Counted from the stretch's first letter, positions 25,149 through 33,540 are shown. The stretch: 37,532 nt of DNA from Acinetobacter lwoffii (GCF_002321025.1 NZ_DCLL01000055.1:1-37532); one strand, 5' to 3'. Translations and numbers: made by a program. The notes: generated from the sequence alone by a model not told the origin.

Positions 25149-26327
25149 CTAAACCGCAGCAGGAATCAAGTCAGGAACCTGCTTGGTCAAGGTCAGACGC
25201 TGTTTGCCTGCAGTAGCCCCTAAAAGCACAAAACCGCGTAAGGTGCCGTTAGCATCGAACGCTTTAGCCAGCATGCCATCCTCGAACTCTTCAGTTTCCC
25301 AGGTGACATCAACATCAACCGGTGCAGGCAATACCGTTAAAGGTGCAGCAGGCGTTTTAACTGCCACTGGCATAGCCGGATAATGCACGGCAGTATGTTC
25401 GCCATTTAAGGTTTTTGCCAAAGCGCGGGCTTGTTGCATGATCGGCATGACATAAGGCAATAAAGTGCCATTGACCTCGGCACAGTCACCTACCGCATAA
25501 ATGTCGGCTTGGTTGGTTTCCAGTTGTGCAGTGGTTAACACTCCGCGACTGGTATGTACGTCTGCCTGTTTCGCCAAAGAAATATTTGGCTGTAAGCCTA
25601 CCGCAGATAACACTACATCAGCGACCAAAGACTGGCCGTTGGCCAACGTGACCAGATAATCACCATTGTCCGCACGAGAGACTTTTTCGACTGTTGTGCC
25701 CAGGACAAAGTGAATGCCGGTTTCTTCAAGATTCTTCTGGAATGCTGTAGCAACATGTTCTGGCAATAAGCGGCCAAGTGGCTGAGGGGCCAAATCAATG
25801 ACTGTAACCTGATGATCTGTATTTTGCAGGTCATTGGCAAATTCACAGCCAATCAGGCCTGCACCTAAAATCACTACACGTTTGTCTTCACGTGCTGCCA
25901 GATTGTTACGGAAAGCTTTATAGTCACTCAAATTGTTGACGACATGAATGTCATCGCTGGCATCACCGGCGATCGCCAGACGTACCGGATTGGCACCAAT
26001 GGCTAATACCAGTTTGCTATAATGTTGCGTACTTTCTTGGCCATCTTTTTCCAGAACCAGCTGATGATCTTCCGGATGAATGGCTTTGACCCAGGTATGC
26101 TGTTCAATACGAATATTCAGCTGTGCTGACATTTTAGTGGCATCGCCCAGTGGAATTTGTTCAGGTGATTTATTGCCGGCCAGAGCGTTGGAAAGCGTCG
26201 GTTTGGCGTAATTGACCGCATCATCTGCACAGATCATCAGTAATTCATGTTCTGGATTGAGTTTACGAAATTCACGTGCTACGGCATAACCCGCCATACC
26301 TGAACCAATAATGACGATAGGATGCAT
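25149..26327 (-). CDS. rubB: Rubredoxin-NAD(+) reductase RubB
   Basis: RubB moves electrons from NADH through FAD to rubredoxin for terminal alkane hydroxylation. The FAD-binding motif IVIIGSGMAGYA opens the protein; the NADH-binding motif VVILGAGLIGCEFA lies near 150; a second FAD motif DIYAVGDCAEVNG follows near 275. The start MHPIVIIG (26327, 392 aa) matches the known ADP1 protein start and length as I remember them. A longer start at 26339 has the better Shine-Dalgarno (GGAG), so a four-residue extension cannot be excluded. The frame also stays open to 26378. The intergenic hairpin at 26379-26406 may limit readthrough from rubA. Confidence 0.95.
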   Translation of the reverse strand: MHPIVIIGSGMAGYAVAREFRKLNPEHELLMICADDAVNYAKPTLSNALAGNKSPEQIPLGDATKMSAQLNIRIEQHTWVKAIHPEDHQLVLEKDGQESTQHYSKLVLAIGANPVRLAIAGDASDDIHVVNNLSDYKAFRNNLAAREDKRVVILGAGLIGCEFANDLQNTDHQVTVIDLAPQPLGRLLPEHVATAFQKNLEETGIHFVLGTTVEKVSRADNGDYLVTLANGQSLVADVVLSAVGLQPNISLAKQADVHTSRGVLTTAQLETNQADIYAVGDCAEVNGTLLPYVMPIMQQARALAKTLNGEHTAVHYPAMPVAVKTPAAPLTVLPAPVDVDVTWETEEFEDGMLAKAFDANGTLRGFVLLGATAGKQRLTLTKQVPDLIPAAV

Positions 26328-26378
26328 AGTTGTTTCCATATGGTAGAGCTCCATGCTGTATAAATGATAGAAGGGCAT

Positions 26379-26406
26379 AAAAAAAGACCATATGGATATG
26401 GCCTTT
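26379..26406 (-). terminator. Intercistronic hairpin with U tract between rubA and rubB
   Basis: On the minus strand, AAAGGCCATAT-CC-ATATGGTCTTT folds into a stem of about 10 pairs followed by Us (seven As on the plus strand, 26379-26385). The single non-Watson-Crick position is a G-U pair in this orientation only; on the opposite strand it is an A/C mismatch. The hairpin is thus built for the rubA-to-rubB direction and probably makes RubA more abundant than RubB. Confidence 0.6.
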
Positions 26407-26418
26407 AACTGGACGTGA

Positions 26419-26583
26419 TTAGACTTCGATCATTTCGAAATCAACTTTAGACACGCCGCAATCCGGACAGGTCCAGTCATCCGGGATATCTTCCCATTTG
26501 GTGCCCGCCACGATCCCGTCTTGAGGCCAACCTTCCGCCTCATCATAAATCCATCCACATACGATGCATTGAAACTTTCTCAT
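26419..26583 (-). CDS. rubA: Rubredoxin RubA
   Basis: RubA is a small iron protein carrying electrons from RubB to the alkane 1-monooxygenase. The 54 residues have the two CxxCG knuckles, CIVCG (C6, C9) and CPDCG (C39, C42), and the AlkG2-like features GWIYDEAEGWP and WEDIPDDW. Its ATG at 26583 has GGAGA eight bases upstream; the longer open frame to 26640 adds a non-conserved leader and is rejected. It is the first gene of the rubA-rubB-estB-oxyR unit. No alkM/alkB gene lies in this window, as in ADP1, where the hydroxylase is also unlinked. Confidence 0.96.
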   Translation of the reverse strand: MRKFQCIVCGWIYDEAEGWPQDGIVAGTKWEDIPDDWTCPDCGVSKVDFEMIEV

Positions 26584-27071
26584 GTAACTCTCCAAAACTG
26601 ACCAACACTCGGCGTCAGTGTAAAATCCATAAAATGGCAAGACTCTAAAAGAATATGACTTTTAATATTGAACATATTGGGGTAAATTTTTACGCAGTTC
26701 TATTCATAAAGTAAAGTCAATAAGCGCTGAATTGGCAAAATTAGCAGCAGAATTGCCCCGAGATAGCCGATTTATGTGGTAATCCGTCTCAGTCCTCGCG
26801 CTGGTACAGTTTATTGCAGGATTTGGTGTCGAGACAATGACCAAATTCAGCACAAATAAGCGGCTATAGACCAAAGTCGTGCAGTAAAAATCTCAATATT
26901 TAGATATTTTAAGATAAGAAAAATCTATATTAAATATTTTAAAAATAAATCAATATAATAAAATCAATATCTTGTAGTTAAACATAGGGTTTTTATTAGA
27001 CAGCTTGGCTTGTCCACTCTACTCAAATAGGTTTAAAATTCCCATATTCCTTTTCTTTTTTAAGATCTCCC
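26584..27071. other. 488-base gap between rubA and apt
   Basis: This divergent intergenic region must hold both promoters. Near apt, TTGTCC (27010-27015) and TAAAAT (27034-27039) with 18-bp spacing make a reasonable promoter. The part from 26880 to 27000 is extremely AT-rich. A short GC-richer block (26760-26880) reads LALVQFIAGFGVET, flanked by stop codons; it looks like a membrane-protein scrap and could be a gene remnant. I see no rRNA, tRNA or long hairpin. Confidence 0.4.
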
Positions 27072-27614
27072 ATGAGCAATTTGTCTACTTCTTTGTGGTC
27101 TCACATTCGTACGGTCCAAGATTTTCCGAAACCAGGAATTTGCTTCTATGATTTGACTCCACTTTTCATGAGCAATATTGGTCCATTGACTGACGCTTTG
27201 ATTGCCAGCATTCCTGCTGACAAACTGGCAGAAGTAGAAAGCTTTATTGCGGTTGAAGCGCGTGGTTTTGTGTTGGCAAGCTTGTTGGCACAACGTACAG
27301 GCAAAGGCTTATTGTTGGTGCGTAAAGCAGGGAAATTGCCACCTCCAGTGGTCGGTGTGGGTTATAGCCTGGAATATGGTCTGGATCGTTTAGAAATGTC
27401 TGCGAACGTTCAGTCCCAGAAAGTAATTATTGTGGATGATGTTCTGGCAACCGGCGGAACCTTAAAAGCAGTGAATGAACTGGCTCAAAAATGTCAACAT
27501 GAAGTACTTGGTGCAAGCATCTTCCTTGATCTTCCTGACCTGCATGCTGAATTAGGCCTAGATATCTGGTCAGTGCTGGACGACAAATCTCAGCCTGAAG
27601 CGGCAGTTGCTTAA
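27072..27614 (+). CDS. apt: Adenine phosphoribosyltransferase
   Basis: Apt salvages adenine by joining it to PRPP to give AMP. The 180-residue protein has the family elements in order: DFPKPGICFYDLTPL near 17, the IAVEARGFVLA strand-turn, the flexible-loop region RKAGKLPPPVVGVGYSLEYG, and the PRPP-binding motif VIIVDDVLATGGT (118-130). Full length with all key residues. It is transcribed alone from a plausible promoter at 27010-27039, with a weak ribosome-binding site. It ends at a bidirectional terminator shared with the convergent esterase. Confidence 0.96.
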   Translation: MSNLSTSLWSHIRTVQDFPKPGICFYDLTPLFMSNIGPLTDALIASIPADKLAEVESFIAVEARGFVLASLLAQRTGKGLLLVRKAGKLPPPVVGVGYSLEYGLDRLEMSANVQSQKVIIVDDVLATGGTLKAVNELAQKCQHEVLGASIFLDLPDLHAELGLDIWSVLDDKSQPEAAVA

Positions 27615-27625
27615 GTCATAAATTT

Positions 27626-27656
27626 AAAAAAAGCCCCAAAATTGTGGGGCTTTTTT
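27626..27656. terminator. Bidirectional terminator between apt and the YqiA-type gene
   Basis: AAAAAAGCCCCA-AAATTG-TGGGGCTTTTTT, with tracts on both sides. The final Ts overlap the stop codon of the minus-strand gene at 27655. Confidence 0.9.
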
Positions 27657-28149
27657 ATTGCCTGATAAAATGATCTTCGATTTCCTGAATCAGTGTATTA
27701 ATTTGCTCAGGATGTTCCAGACGATGGTGGCCGCCATCAACTGCCTGAATTTGCATATAGTCTTCAAGTTGTGTCTGAACCGCATGCATATCCAGAATTT
27801 CATCGCCCAGCTCAAGATAGGCAAACTGAGGAATATCATGCTGTAAATCGTGATGCCCAATGGCTGGATAGTCATCGCGGAAGTTCGGCTGCAAAATGGG
27901 ATTGGCTACTACACAGGGAATTTGATACGCCTGTGACATTTTCAATGCCCAATAACCGCCAAGACTGTGGCCGACCAGAATATCCGGTTTGATGGTTTCA
28001 ATCATCTCATGATAAAACTCGGCGACCGAACTATAACTCAGATTTCGGTAATCGACATCGATACAGTACTTGTGTACCACCTCAATGGCGTGGAACTTGG
28101 TGGATTCTCTGGAGGAATCTAAGCCATGTAAAAACAAAATCTTAGACAT
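27655..28149 (-). CDS. YqiA/YcfP-type alpha/beta-hydrolase esterase
   Basis: This small (164 aa) cytoplasmic hydrolase belongs to the YqiA/UPF0227 group. LFLHGLDSS opens the protein and supplies the oxyanion site. S62 in VGHSLGGYWA is the nucleophile, a Glu/Asp in ELGDEILD (near 113-120) the acid, and a His in GGHHRLEH (near 141) the base. YqiA is known as an esterase for short acyl chains; in enterobacteria it lies next to cpdA and parE, which is not the case here. GAG lies before the ATG. The function in this organism is unknown. Confidence 0.88.
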   Translation of the reverse strand: MSKILFLHGLDSSRESTKFHAIEVVHKYCIDVDYRNLSYSSVAEFYHEMIETIKPDILVGHSLGGYWALKMSQAYQIPCVVANPILQPNFRDDYPAIGHHDLQHDIPQFAYLELGDEILDMHAVQTQLEDYMQIQAVDGGHHRLEHPEQINTLIQEIEDHFIRQ

Positions 28150-28537
28150 AGTACATTACTCATTTTTATGGGACGTGCCATATTGGTTATTTGTTGATTG
28201 GCACATCATCTTGAAGCTGAGTGTCATTGTAGAACGTCTGGGTATACAAGGCAGTTAGCTATTGGTCTAAGCTGCAGTTTTACAGTGCAATGATTTTGTA
28301 TAACCTCTGTCTGATTTAAACTTTAATCTCAACTGAGAGCAGCGGGGTGCTGCAAAAGGTTGAAGAAAGGGAATTTAAAAGAGTGACAGAAGGGCTCAAC
28401 CGAATGGTGTAAATAGCAGGATAGTGGATTTTTCCAAAGAAAAGCCGGTTCCTGAGAGTGTTTGCGCTACGATTTGAGAAGGATTTCTGCTATTCTATGC
28501 AACTTCTATTTTTTAACTAATCTTATTCGAGGCAGAG
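28150..28537. other. 388-base gap upstream of lysS
   Basis: The divergent region between the YqiA-type gene and lysS. It contains the inverted pair GTGCCA...TGGCAC (about 28176-28204) and a possible -35 TTGAGA at 28474 with poorly matched -10 options. No ORF of convincing length, no tRNA and no terminator-like hairpin was found. It may hold a remnant or a long lysS leader. Confidence 0.35.
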
Positions 28538-30067
28538 ATGACGCAAACTAACGCTCAATCGACTTCTGAACAAATCATTTCCGAAAACGATTTAATTGCA
28601 CAGCGTCATGCCAAGTTAAAGCAAATCGAAGCTCAGGCACAAGAAACAGGTAAGAGCCCATGGCCGAATACCTTTAAGCGTGAGCATTATGCCCAGGATT
28701 TACAAGACCAGTTCGCTGATAAATCTAAAGAAGAAATTGAAGCAGGCGAAAAGGTCTACGTCAAAGTTGCCGGTCGTGTAATGTTGAACCGTGGTTCATT
28801 TATCGTGATCCAGGACATGACAGGTCGTATCCAGCTGTATGTGGCGCGTAAAGAACTCGCTGAAGATGTGCTGGCTACCATTAAAGGTCTGGACCTTGGC
28901 GATATCATCGCAGTCGAAGGTTATATCGGCCGTTCGGGTAAAGGCGATTTGTATGTACACATCGAACATTTTGAATTACTGACCAAATCATTACGCCCGC
29001 TTCCAGACAAGTTCCATGGTTTGAACGATACTGAAGTAAAGTATCGTAAACGTTATCTTGATCTGATTGTTAACGAAGAAACACGTAAAACTTTTGAAAT
29101 TCGTGCCAAAGTTGTGGCGGGTATCCGTGCCTTCCTGACTGAAAAGCGCTATATGGAAGTTGAAACGCCAATGATGCATGTGATTCCAGGTGGTGCATCG
29201 GCACGTCCTTTCGAAACACATCACAATGCACTGGATATGTCATTGTTCTTGCGTATTGCGCCAGAGCTTTACTTAAAGCGTTTGGTGGTCGGCGGTTTTG
29301 AACGTGTGTTCGAAATTAACCGTAACTTCCGTAACGAAGGTGTTTCTACGCGTCATAACCCTGAATTCACCATGATCGAATTCTACCAAGCTTATGCAGA
29401 TTACAAAGACTTGATGGAATTGACCGAACAGATGCTAGAGCGTCTGGCGATTGATATCTTGGGTACCACTGATGTGCCTTATGGCGATGAAGTGTATAGC
29501 TTCAAAGGGCCATTCAAGAAAATTTCAATGTTCGATGCGATTCTGGAAAATAACCCGCAATTTACTCCTGAAAATGTCAATGACCGTGAGTTCCTGGCAA
29601 AATTCCTTCAGGAAGAATTGAAAGAGCAAGTGAAACCAGGTTTTGGTCTGGGCAAACTGCAAACCATGGTATTTGAAGAAACCGTAGAAACCAAATTGCG
29701 TCAGCCGACGTTCATTACTGAATATCCAGCGGAAACTTCTCCATTGGCACGCCGTAATGATAACAATCCACACATTACCGACCGTTTTGAATTCTTCATC
29801 GGTGGCCGTGAGTTGGCAAATGGCTTCTCGGAATTAAATGATCCAATCGATCAGGCTGAACGATTCCAGGCACAGGTTGCTGAAAAAGATGCTGGTGATG
29901 ATGAAGCTATGCATTACGATGCAGACTTTGTAGAAGCATTGGAATACGGTCTTCCTCCAACAGCAGGTGAGGGTATTGGTATTGATCGTCTGGTGATGAT
30001 CTTTGCAAATGCAGCAAGTATCCGTGATGTGATTTTGTTCCCGCATATGCGTCATAAAAATGCTTAA
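28538..30067 (+). CDS. lysS: Class II lysyl-tRNA synthetase
   Basis: LysS charges tRNA-Lys. The 509 residues contain an N-terminal OB-fold anticodon-binding domain (about 65-160, VAGRVMLNRGSFIVIQDMTG) and a class II catalytic domain with motif 1 (AFLTEKRYMEVETPMM), motif 2 (FRNEGVSTRHNPEFT) and motif 3 (GEGIGIDRLVM). Length matches bacterial LysS. The ATG has GAGG upstream (TCGAGGCAGAG). It is a single gene followed by a strong terminator. Neither prfB nor any other frequent lysS neighbour is present. Confidence 0.97.
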   Translation: MTQTNAQSTSEQIISENDLIAQRHAKLKQIEAQAQETGKSPWPNTFKREHYAQDLQDQFADKSKEEIEAGEKVYVKVAGRVMLNRGSFIVIQDMTGRIQLYVARKELAEDVLATIKGLDLGDIIAVEGYIGRSGKGDLYVHIEHFELLTKSLRPLPDKFHGLNDTEVKYRKRYLDLIVNEETRKTFEIRAKVVAGIRAFLTEKRYMEVETPMMHVIPGGASARPFETHHNALDMSLFLRIAPELYLKRLVVGGFERVFEINRNFRNEGVSTRHNPEFTMIEFYQAYADYKDLMELTEQMLERLAIDILGTTDVPYGDEVYSFKGPFKKISMFDAILENNPQFTPENVNDREFLAKFLQEELKEQVKPGFGLGKLQTMVFEETVETKLRQPTFITEYPAETSPLARRNDNNPHITDRFEFFIGGRELANGFSELNDPIDQAERFQAQVAEKDAGDDEAMHYDADFVEALEYGLPPTAGEGIGIDRLVMIFANAASIRDVILFPHMRHKNA

Positions 30068-30083
30068 ATGCTAAATTCAAAAT

Positions 30084-30106
30084 AACCCGCTCTGGCGGGT
30101 TTTTTT
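30084..30106 (+). terminator. Intrinsic terminator after lysS
   Basis: AACCCGC-TCTG-GCGGGTT followed by Ts, 17 bases past the stop codon. Confidence 0.9.
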
Positions 30107-30148
30107 ATACTTGAAATAAAATAGATTCAAAAATTAAAGACAAAAAAA

Positions 30149-30175
30149 ACGCAATGATTGGGGTTGTCATTGCGT
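30149..30175 (-). terminator. Minus-strand terminator of the small RNA
   Basis: A perfect 9-bp stem with loop TTGGGGTTG; on the minus strand it is followed by eight Us (As at 30142-30149). There is no U tract on the plus side, so it is directional. Confidence 0.85.
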
Positions 30176-30192
30176 AGAAAAAGGAATGTCTT

Positions 30193-30279
30193 TCAAACTA
30201 CTTCATTAACTGTGGAGAGAGTTAAATCTGATTCCTTACTGAATATGACCATAATAGGACGCATTCTCATATGACTCAT
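30193..30279 (-). CDS. Possible 28-residue small protein within the Aar-like RNA
   Basis: An ATG-initiated frame of 28 codons starts MSHMRMRPIMVIFSK and ends VNEVV before TGA. It has four in-frame ATGs. The one at 30264 has GATGAG ten bases upstream and would give 23 residues. The frame ends 18 bases before the terminator stem, leaving little 3' sequence, as in a small mRNA. The hydrophobic MVIF patch is too short to span a membrane. Coding is unproven; the frame may be chance within a non-coding RNA. Confidence 0.3.
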   Translation of the reverse strand: MSHMRMRPIMVIFSKESDLTLSTVNEVV

Positions 30280-30371
30280 CAGTATTCATGTTAATACATG
30301 TTAAATAAGGTTAAAACTATGGAGATTATGTGGGGATATTTGCATTATTACTGCGCATTTTCAACTTAAAT

Positions 30372-30399
30372 AAAAAAGCTCTTCATCAGAAGAGCTTTT
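30372..30399. terminator. Intrinsic terminator after trpS
   Basis: AGCTCTTC-ATCA-GAAGAGCT with As on the left (Us on the minus strand) and TTTT on the right, 19 bases past the trpS stop codon. Confidence 0.85.
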
Positions 30400-30417
30400 A
30401 AAAGCAATTTTTTATAT

Positions 30418-31431
30418 TTAAAAATGGAATACGCCGAGTCCAGATTTAACTTCATCCAGTGTCGCCTGAGTAATATCGCGACATTTATCAGTTCCGGTTT
30501 TCAGAATATCCATGATGTAGTCTGGATCTTTAGCCAGTTCAATACGACGCTCACGAATCGGACCGATCAATTCTTTTAAAATGCCTTCCAGACGTTTTTT
30601 TACCGTCCCATCGCCTAAACCACCACGACGATAATGGGCTTTAAGTTCTTCCAGCTCTTCTTTATTTGGATCAAAAGCATCTAGATAAGTGAATACCACG
30701 TTGCCTTCGACCTGACCTGGATCTTCAATACGCAGGTGATTTGGATCGGTATACATGGCGTTGACAGCTTTCTTGATATCTTTATCTGTCGCATCCAGCA
30801 CAATGGTATTGCCCAAAGATTTCGACATCTTTGCTTTACCATCAAAACCAGGTAAACGGCCTACATTGGAAAGCAATGCTTTACATTCTGGTAGCAGGTC
30901 ATGCCCAATTTGACGGTTCAAACGACGCACGATTTCATTGGTCTGTTCGATCATTGGAATCTGATCTTCACCCACAGGAACAACCGTTGCTTTGAATGCT
31001 GTAATGTCAGCAGCTTGAGCCACCGGGTAGCACAAGAAACCGGCTGGAATATCACGCTCAAAACCACGCATCTGGATTTCAGATTTAATGGTTGGGTTAC
31101 GCTCAAGACGTGAAACAGTCACGAAATTGAGGTAAAGCATGGTTAGTTCATTTAGTGCTGGCAGGCATGACTGAACACAAATTGTGGTTTTAGTTGGATC
31201 AATACCGACAGCTAGATAATCCGTCGCCACTTCAATAATGTTACGACGTACTTTTTCAAAATTGTCCGCATTATCTGTCAATGCCTGAGCATCGGCGAGT
31301 AGCAAGTGTTGATGGTGAGAATCTTGCAGACCTACACGAGAGCGTAATGAACCCACAAAGTGGCCGAGGTGGAGTTGTCCGGTAGGACGGTCGCCCGTCA
31401 AGATCACTGGACGATTATCTTGATTACTCAT
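30418..31431 (-). CDS. trpS: Tryptophanyl-tRNA synthetase
   Basis: TrpS charges tRNA-Trp. The class I signatures are present: TGQLHLGHFVGSL (HIGH-type, near 17-29) and KMSKSLGN (KMSKS, near 201-208), along with the GEDQIPMIEQTNEIVRR substrate region. At 337 residues it is of normal length. It is transcribed alone and divergent from the DUF808 gene across 189 bases. An Aar-like sRNA follows downstream on the same strand. Confidence 0.96.
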   Translation of the reverse strand: MSNQDNRPVILTGDRPTGQLHLGHFVGSLRSRVGLQDSHHQHLLLADAQALTDNADNFEKVRRNIIEVATDYLAVGIDPTKTTICVQSCLPALNELTMLYLNFVTVSRLERNPTIKSEIQMRGFERDIPAGFLCYPVAQAADITAFKATVVPVGEDQIPMIEQTNEIVRRLNRQIGHDLLPECKALLSNVGRLPGFDGKAKMSKSLGNTIVLDATDKDIKKAVNAMYTDPNHLRIEDPGQVEGNVVFTYLDAFDPNKEELEELKAHYRRGGLGDGTVKKRLEGILKELIGPIRERRIELAKDPDYIMDILKTGTDKCRDITQATLDEVKSGLGVFHF

Positions 31432-31620
31432 TATCTATTCCAAAGGGTAGTCAGTACTACAGCTGTATTTTAGCGAATGGCAACATTGTACGGCATTCTG
31501 TTTTTGATTGTCAGCCAGAAAAAAAGCTGTCGTAAAAAAATCTTATAAATTAAACAAGTGAATACAATATTTTTAACAATTTTGATTAAACTAGATGGAA
31601 AGAAGCTAAGGATAATAAGT

Positions 31621-32547
31621 ATGGCGAGCAGTTTATTACTATTATTAGATGATATTGCTACAGTCCTGGATGATGTCGCTGTCATGAGCAAAATGGCAGC
31701 AAAAAAAACGGCAGGCGTTCTCGGTGATGATCTGGCTTTAAATGCGCAGCAAGTGACAGGTGTGCGGGCTGATCGTGAATTGCCGGTGGTCTGGAAAGTT
31801 GCCAAAGGTTCTTTTGTCAATAAACTGATTTTGGTACCGCTGGCATTATTAATCAGCTTTATTGCAGGCTGGCTGATTAATCCCTTGTTGGTACTGGGTG
31901 GTTTGTTTTTGTGTTATGAAGGCGTGGAAAAAATTATTCATACCTTGCATACACCGAAGGCCAAGGATGCTGAACAGGCGCGTGAGCAATTGATCCATAC
32001 GGAAATGGATTTGCACCAGTTTGAGAATGAAAAAGTCAAAGGCGCCATCCGCACTGACTTTATCCTGTCTGCTGAAATTATTGTGATTACCTTGGGAACA
32101 GTCGCCGCAGCTTCGATGCTGACCAAAGTGACCGTTTTAAGCCTGATCGCGGTGGTCATGACCATTGGTGTTTATGGTTTTGTTGCGCTGATTGTCAAAC
32201 TGGATGATATCGGTCTGCATCTGACTGAACAGCAGTCTGATTTTAAAAAAAAAATAGGACGTGGCTTGTTGGCATTTGCCCCGATCTTAATGAAAATTCT
32301 CTCCATTGTTGGGACCGCTGCGATGTTTCTGGTGGGCGGTGGAATTATTAACCATGCTATTCCTTTTATTCATCACTTTACTGAAGACAGTGTGGCCTAT
32401 GTGCAGGATATTCCTAGCATCGGTAACATTGTTGGTGCCGTGACGCCGACCTTGATTAATTTCGCAGTAGGAATTTTAGCGGGTCTGCTGGTGATGCTGG
32501 TCATCAGCCTGATTAAGAAAATCTGGCCTAAATCATCAAAAGCTTAA
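31621..32547 (+). CDS. yedI: DUF808-family inner-membrane protein (YedI-like)
   Basis: The 308-residue protein has the DUF808 opening SSLLLLLDDIATVLDDVAVMSKMAAKKTAGVLGDDLALNAQQV-type region, followed by six or so membrane helices (about 75-105, 155-200, 220-265, 285-300). E. coli YedI is of similar length and has no established function. An upstream GTG frame start (31558) exists, but the ATG at 31621 follows AAGGATAA at good spacing. The next gene, ypfJ, starts 48 bases downstream with its own ribosome-binding site and could share the transcript. Confidence 0.9.
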   Translation: MASSLLLLLDDIATVLDDVAVMSKMAAKKTAGVLGDDLALNAQQVTGVRADRELPVVWKVAKGSFVNKLILVPLALLISFIAGWLINPLLVLGGLFLCYEGVEKIIHTLHTPKAKDAEQAREQLIHTEMDLHQFENEKVKGAIRTDFILSAEIIVITLGTVAAASMLTKVTVLSLIAVVMTIGVYGFVALIVKLDDIGLHLTEQQSDFKKKIGRGLLAFAPILMKILSIVGTAAMFLVGGGIINHAIPFIHHFTEDSVAYVQDIPSIGNIVGAVTPTLINFAVGILAGLLVMLVISLIKKIWPKSSKA

Positions 32548-32595
32548 GGTGTGGAAATATCTGGATATTGAGCAGATTAAGAAAAGGAAAAGACT

Positions 32596-33501
32596 ATGCG
32601 TTGGAAAGGTCGTCGTGTCAGTAGCAATGTAGAAGACCGTCGCGGTGGTGGTGCCAAAGCTGGCGGAATCAGTATTGTTGGGTTGATTGTAGCCTTTGTG
32701 GCCTGGAAGTTTTTTGGTGTCGATCCACAGCAGGCTTATCAAACCACCAAGCAGGTCACTCAGGGTGTATCGGGTGCAGCAGAAACACGTGGCCTGGAAA
32801 ATCCCACGCCAGAACAGCAGGAGTCGATTGATTTTGTCGGCACCGTATTGGCAGATACTGAAGATACCTGGAATCAGGTGTTTCAGCAGCAGTTAAATCA
32901 GCAGTATGTTCCACCGAAACTAGTGTTGTTTAACGGCATCGTGAATTCTGGTTGTGGTACGGCTCAGGCGGCCATGGGACCTTTCTACTGTCCGACAGAC
33001 CAGAAAGTGTATATCGATACGGCATTCTTTAAAGATATGCGCAGTCAAATGGGCATCACTGGAGAACAGAATGCGACTGAACTTTCTCGTAATGATCAGG
33101 CTGGGGATTTCGCGCTGGCCTATGTCGTGGCCCATGAAGTGGGGCATCATATCCAGACGATTTTAGGTATTTCTTCTCAAGTACAGCAAGCACGTCAGCA
33201 AGCAAGCGAAGTGCAAAGTAATCAGCTTTCAGTGCGTCAGGAATTGCAGGCAGACTGTCTGGCCGGCGTCTGGGCTTACCATAATCATGAGCGAACCCAA
33301 TTTTTGGAACAGGGCGATGTGCAGGAAGCGATGGATGCCGCTCATAAAATTGGCGATGACTATTTGCAGAAACGTGCCCGCGGGCAGGTGGTGCCGGACA
33401 GCTTTACTCATGGCAGCAGCGCGCAGCGGGTACAATGGTTTAATACCGGCTTGAAATCCGGTCAGGTTGCGAATTGTGATACCTTTAATCAAAATATTTA
33501 A
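32596..33501 (+). CDS. ypfJ: YpfJ-family neutral zinc metallopeptidase
   Basis: This membrane-anchored metalloprotease has one N-terminal helix (about 24-42) after a basic MRWKGRR start; the catalytic domain is probably periplasmic. The zinc motif is H180-E181-V-G-H184, with the third-ligand region RQELQADCLAGVW (E217) 33 residues later. Conserved cysteines (C120, C132) may form a disulphide (SGCGTAQAAMGPFYCP). The 301 residues match YpfJ. Substrate unknown. AAGGAAAA lies before the ATG. It follows the DUF808 gene and is closed by a terminator shared with the convergent gene. Confidence 0.92.
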   Translation: MRWKGRRVSSNVEDRRGGGAKAGGISIVGLIVAFVAWKFFGVDPQQAYQTTKQVTQGVSGAAETRGLENPTPEQQESIDFVGTVLADTEDTWNQVFQQQLNQQYVPPKLVLFNGIVNSGCGTAQAAMGPFYCPTDQKVYIDTAFFKDMRSQMGITGEQNATELSRNDQAGDFALAYVVAHEVGHHIQTILGISSQVQQARQQASEVQSNQLSVRQELQADCLAGVWAYHNHERTQFLEQGDVQEAMDAAHKIGDDYLQKRARGQVVPDSFTHGSSAQRVQWFNTGLKSGQVANCDTFNQNI

Positions 33502-33512
33502 ATGACTTCGAT

Positions 33513-33540
33513 AAAAAAAGGAGCAGATGCTCCTTTTTTT
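33513..33540. terminator. Bidirectional terminator after ypfJ
   Basis: GGAGC-AGAT-GCTCC flanked by seven As and seven Ts. Its right end overlaps the stop codon of the minus-strand gene at 33539. Confidence 0.9.

Larger units (their letters stand above)
30141..30318 (-). ncRNA. aar: Probable Aar-type small RNA downstream of trpS
   Basis: A strong minus-strand terminator (ACGCAATGA / TCATTGCGT, 30149-30175, followed by eight Us) lies 224 bases beyond the trpS terminator with no annotated gene between, so an independent transcript must end here. A -10-like CATAAT (30330-30325 on the minus strand) would start it near 30318, giving about 178 nt. This fits Aar, the roughly 180-nt RNA of Acinetobacter baylyi encoded next to trpS and linked to amino-acid metabolism; position and length are recalled, not compared by alignment. 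No good -35 is seen. The 5' region has two copies of TTAACATG, and a 28-codon ORF lies inside. Confidence 0.6.

Noticed and set aside
26584..26640. Longer rubredoxin starting at 26640
   Set aside because: The extra residues are unlike any rubredoxin N-terminus, and the ATG at 26583 has a strong GGAGA.
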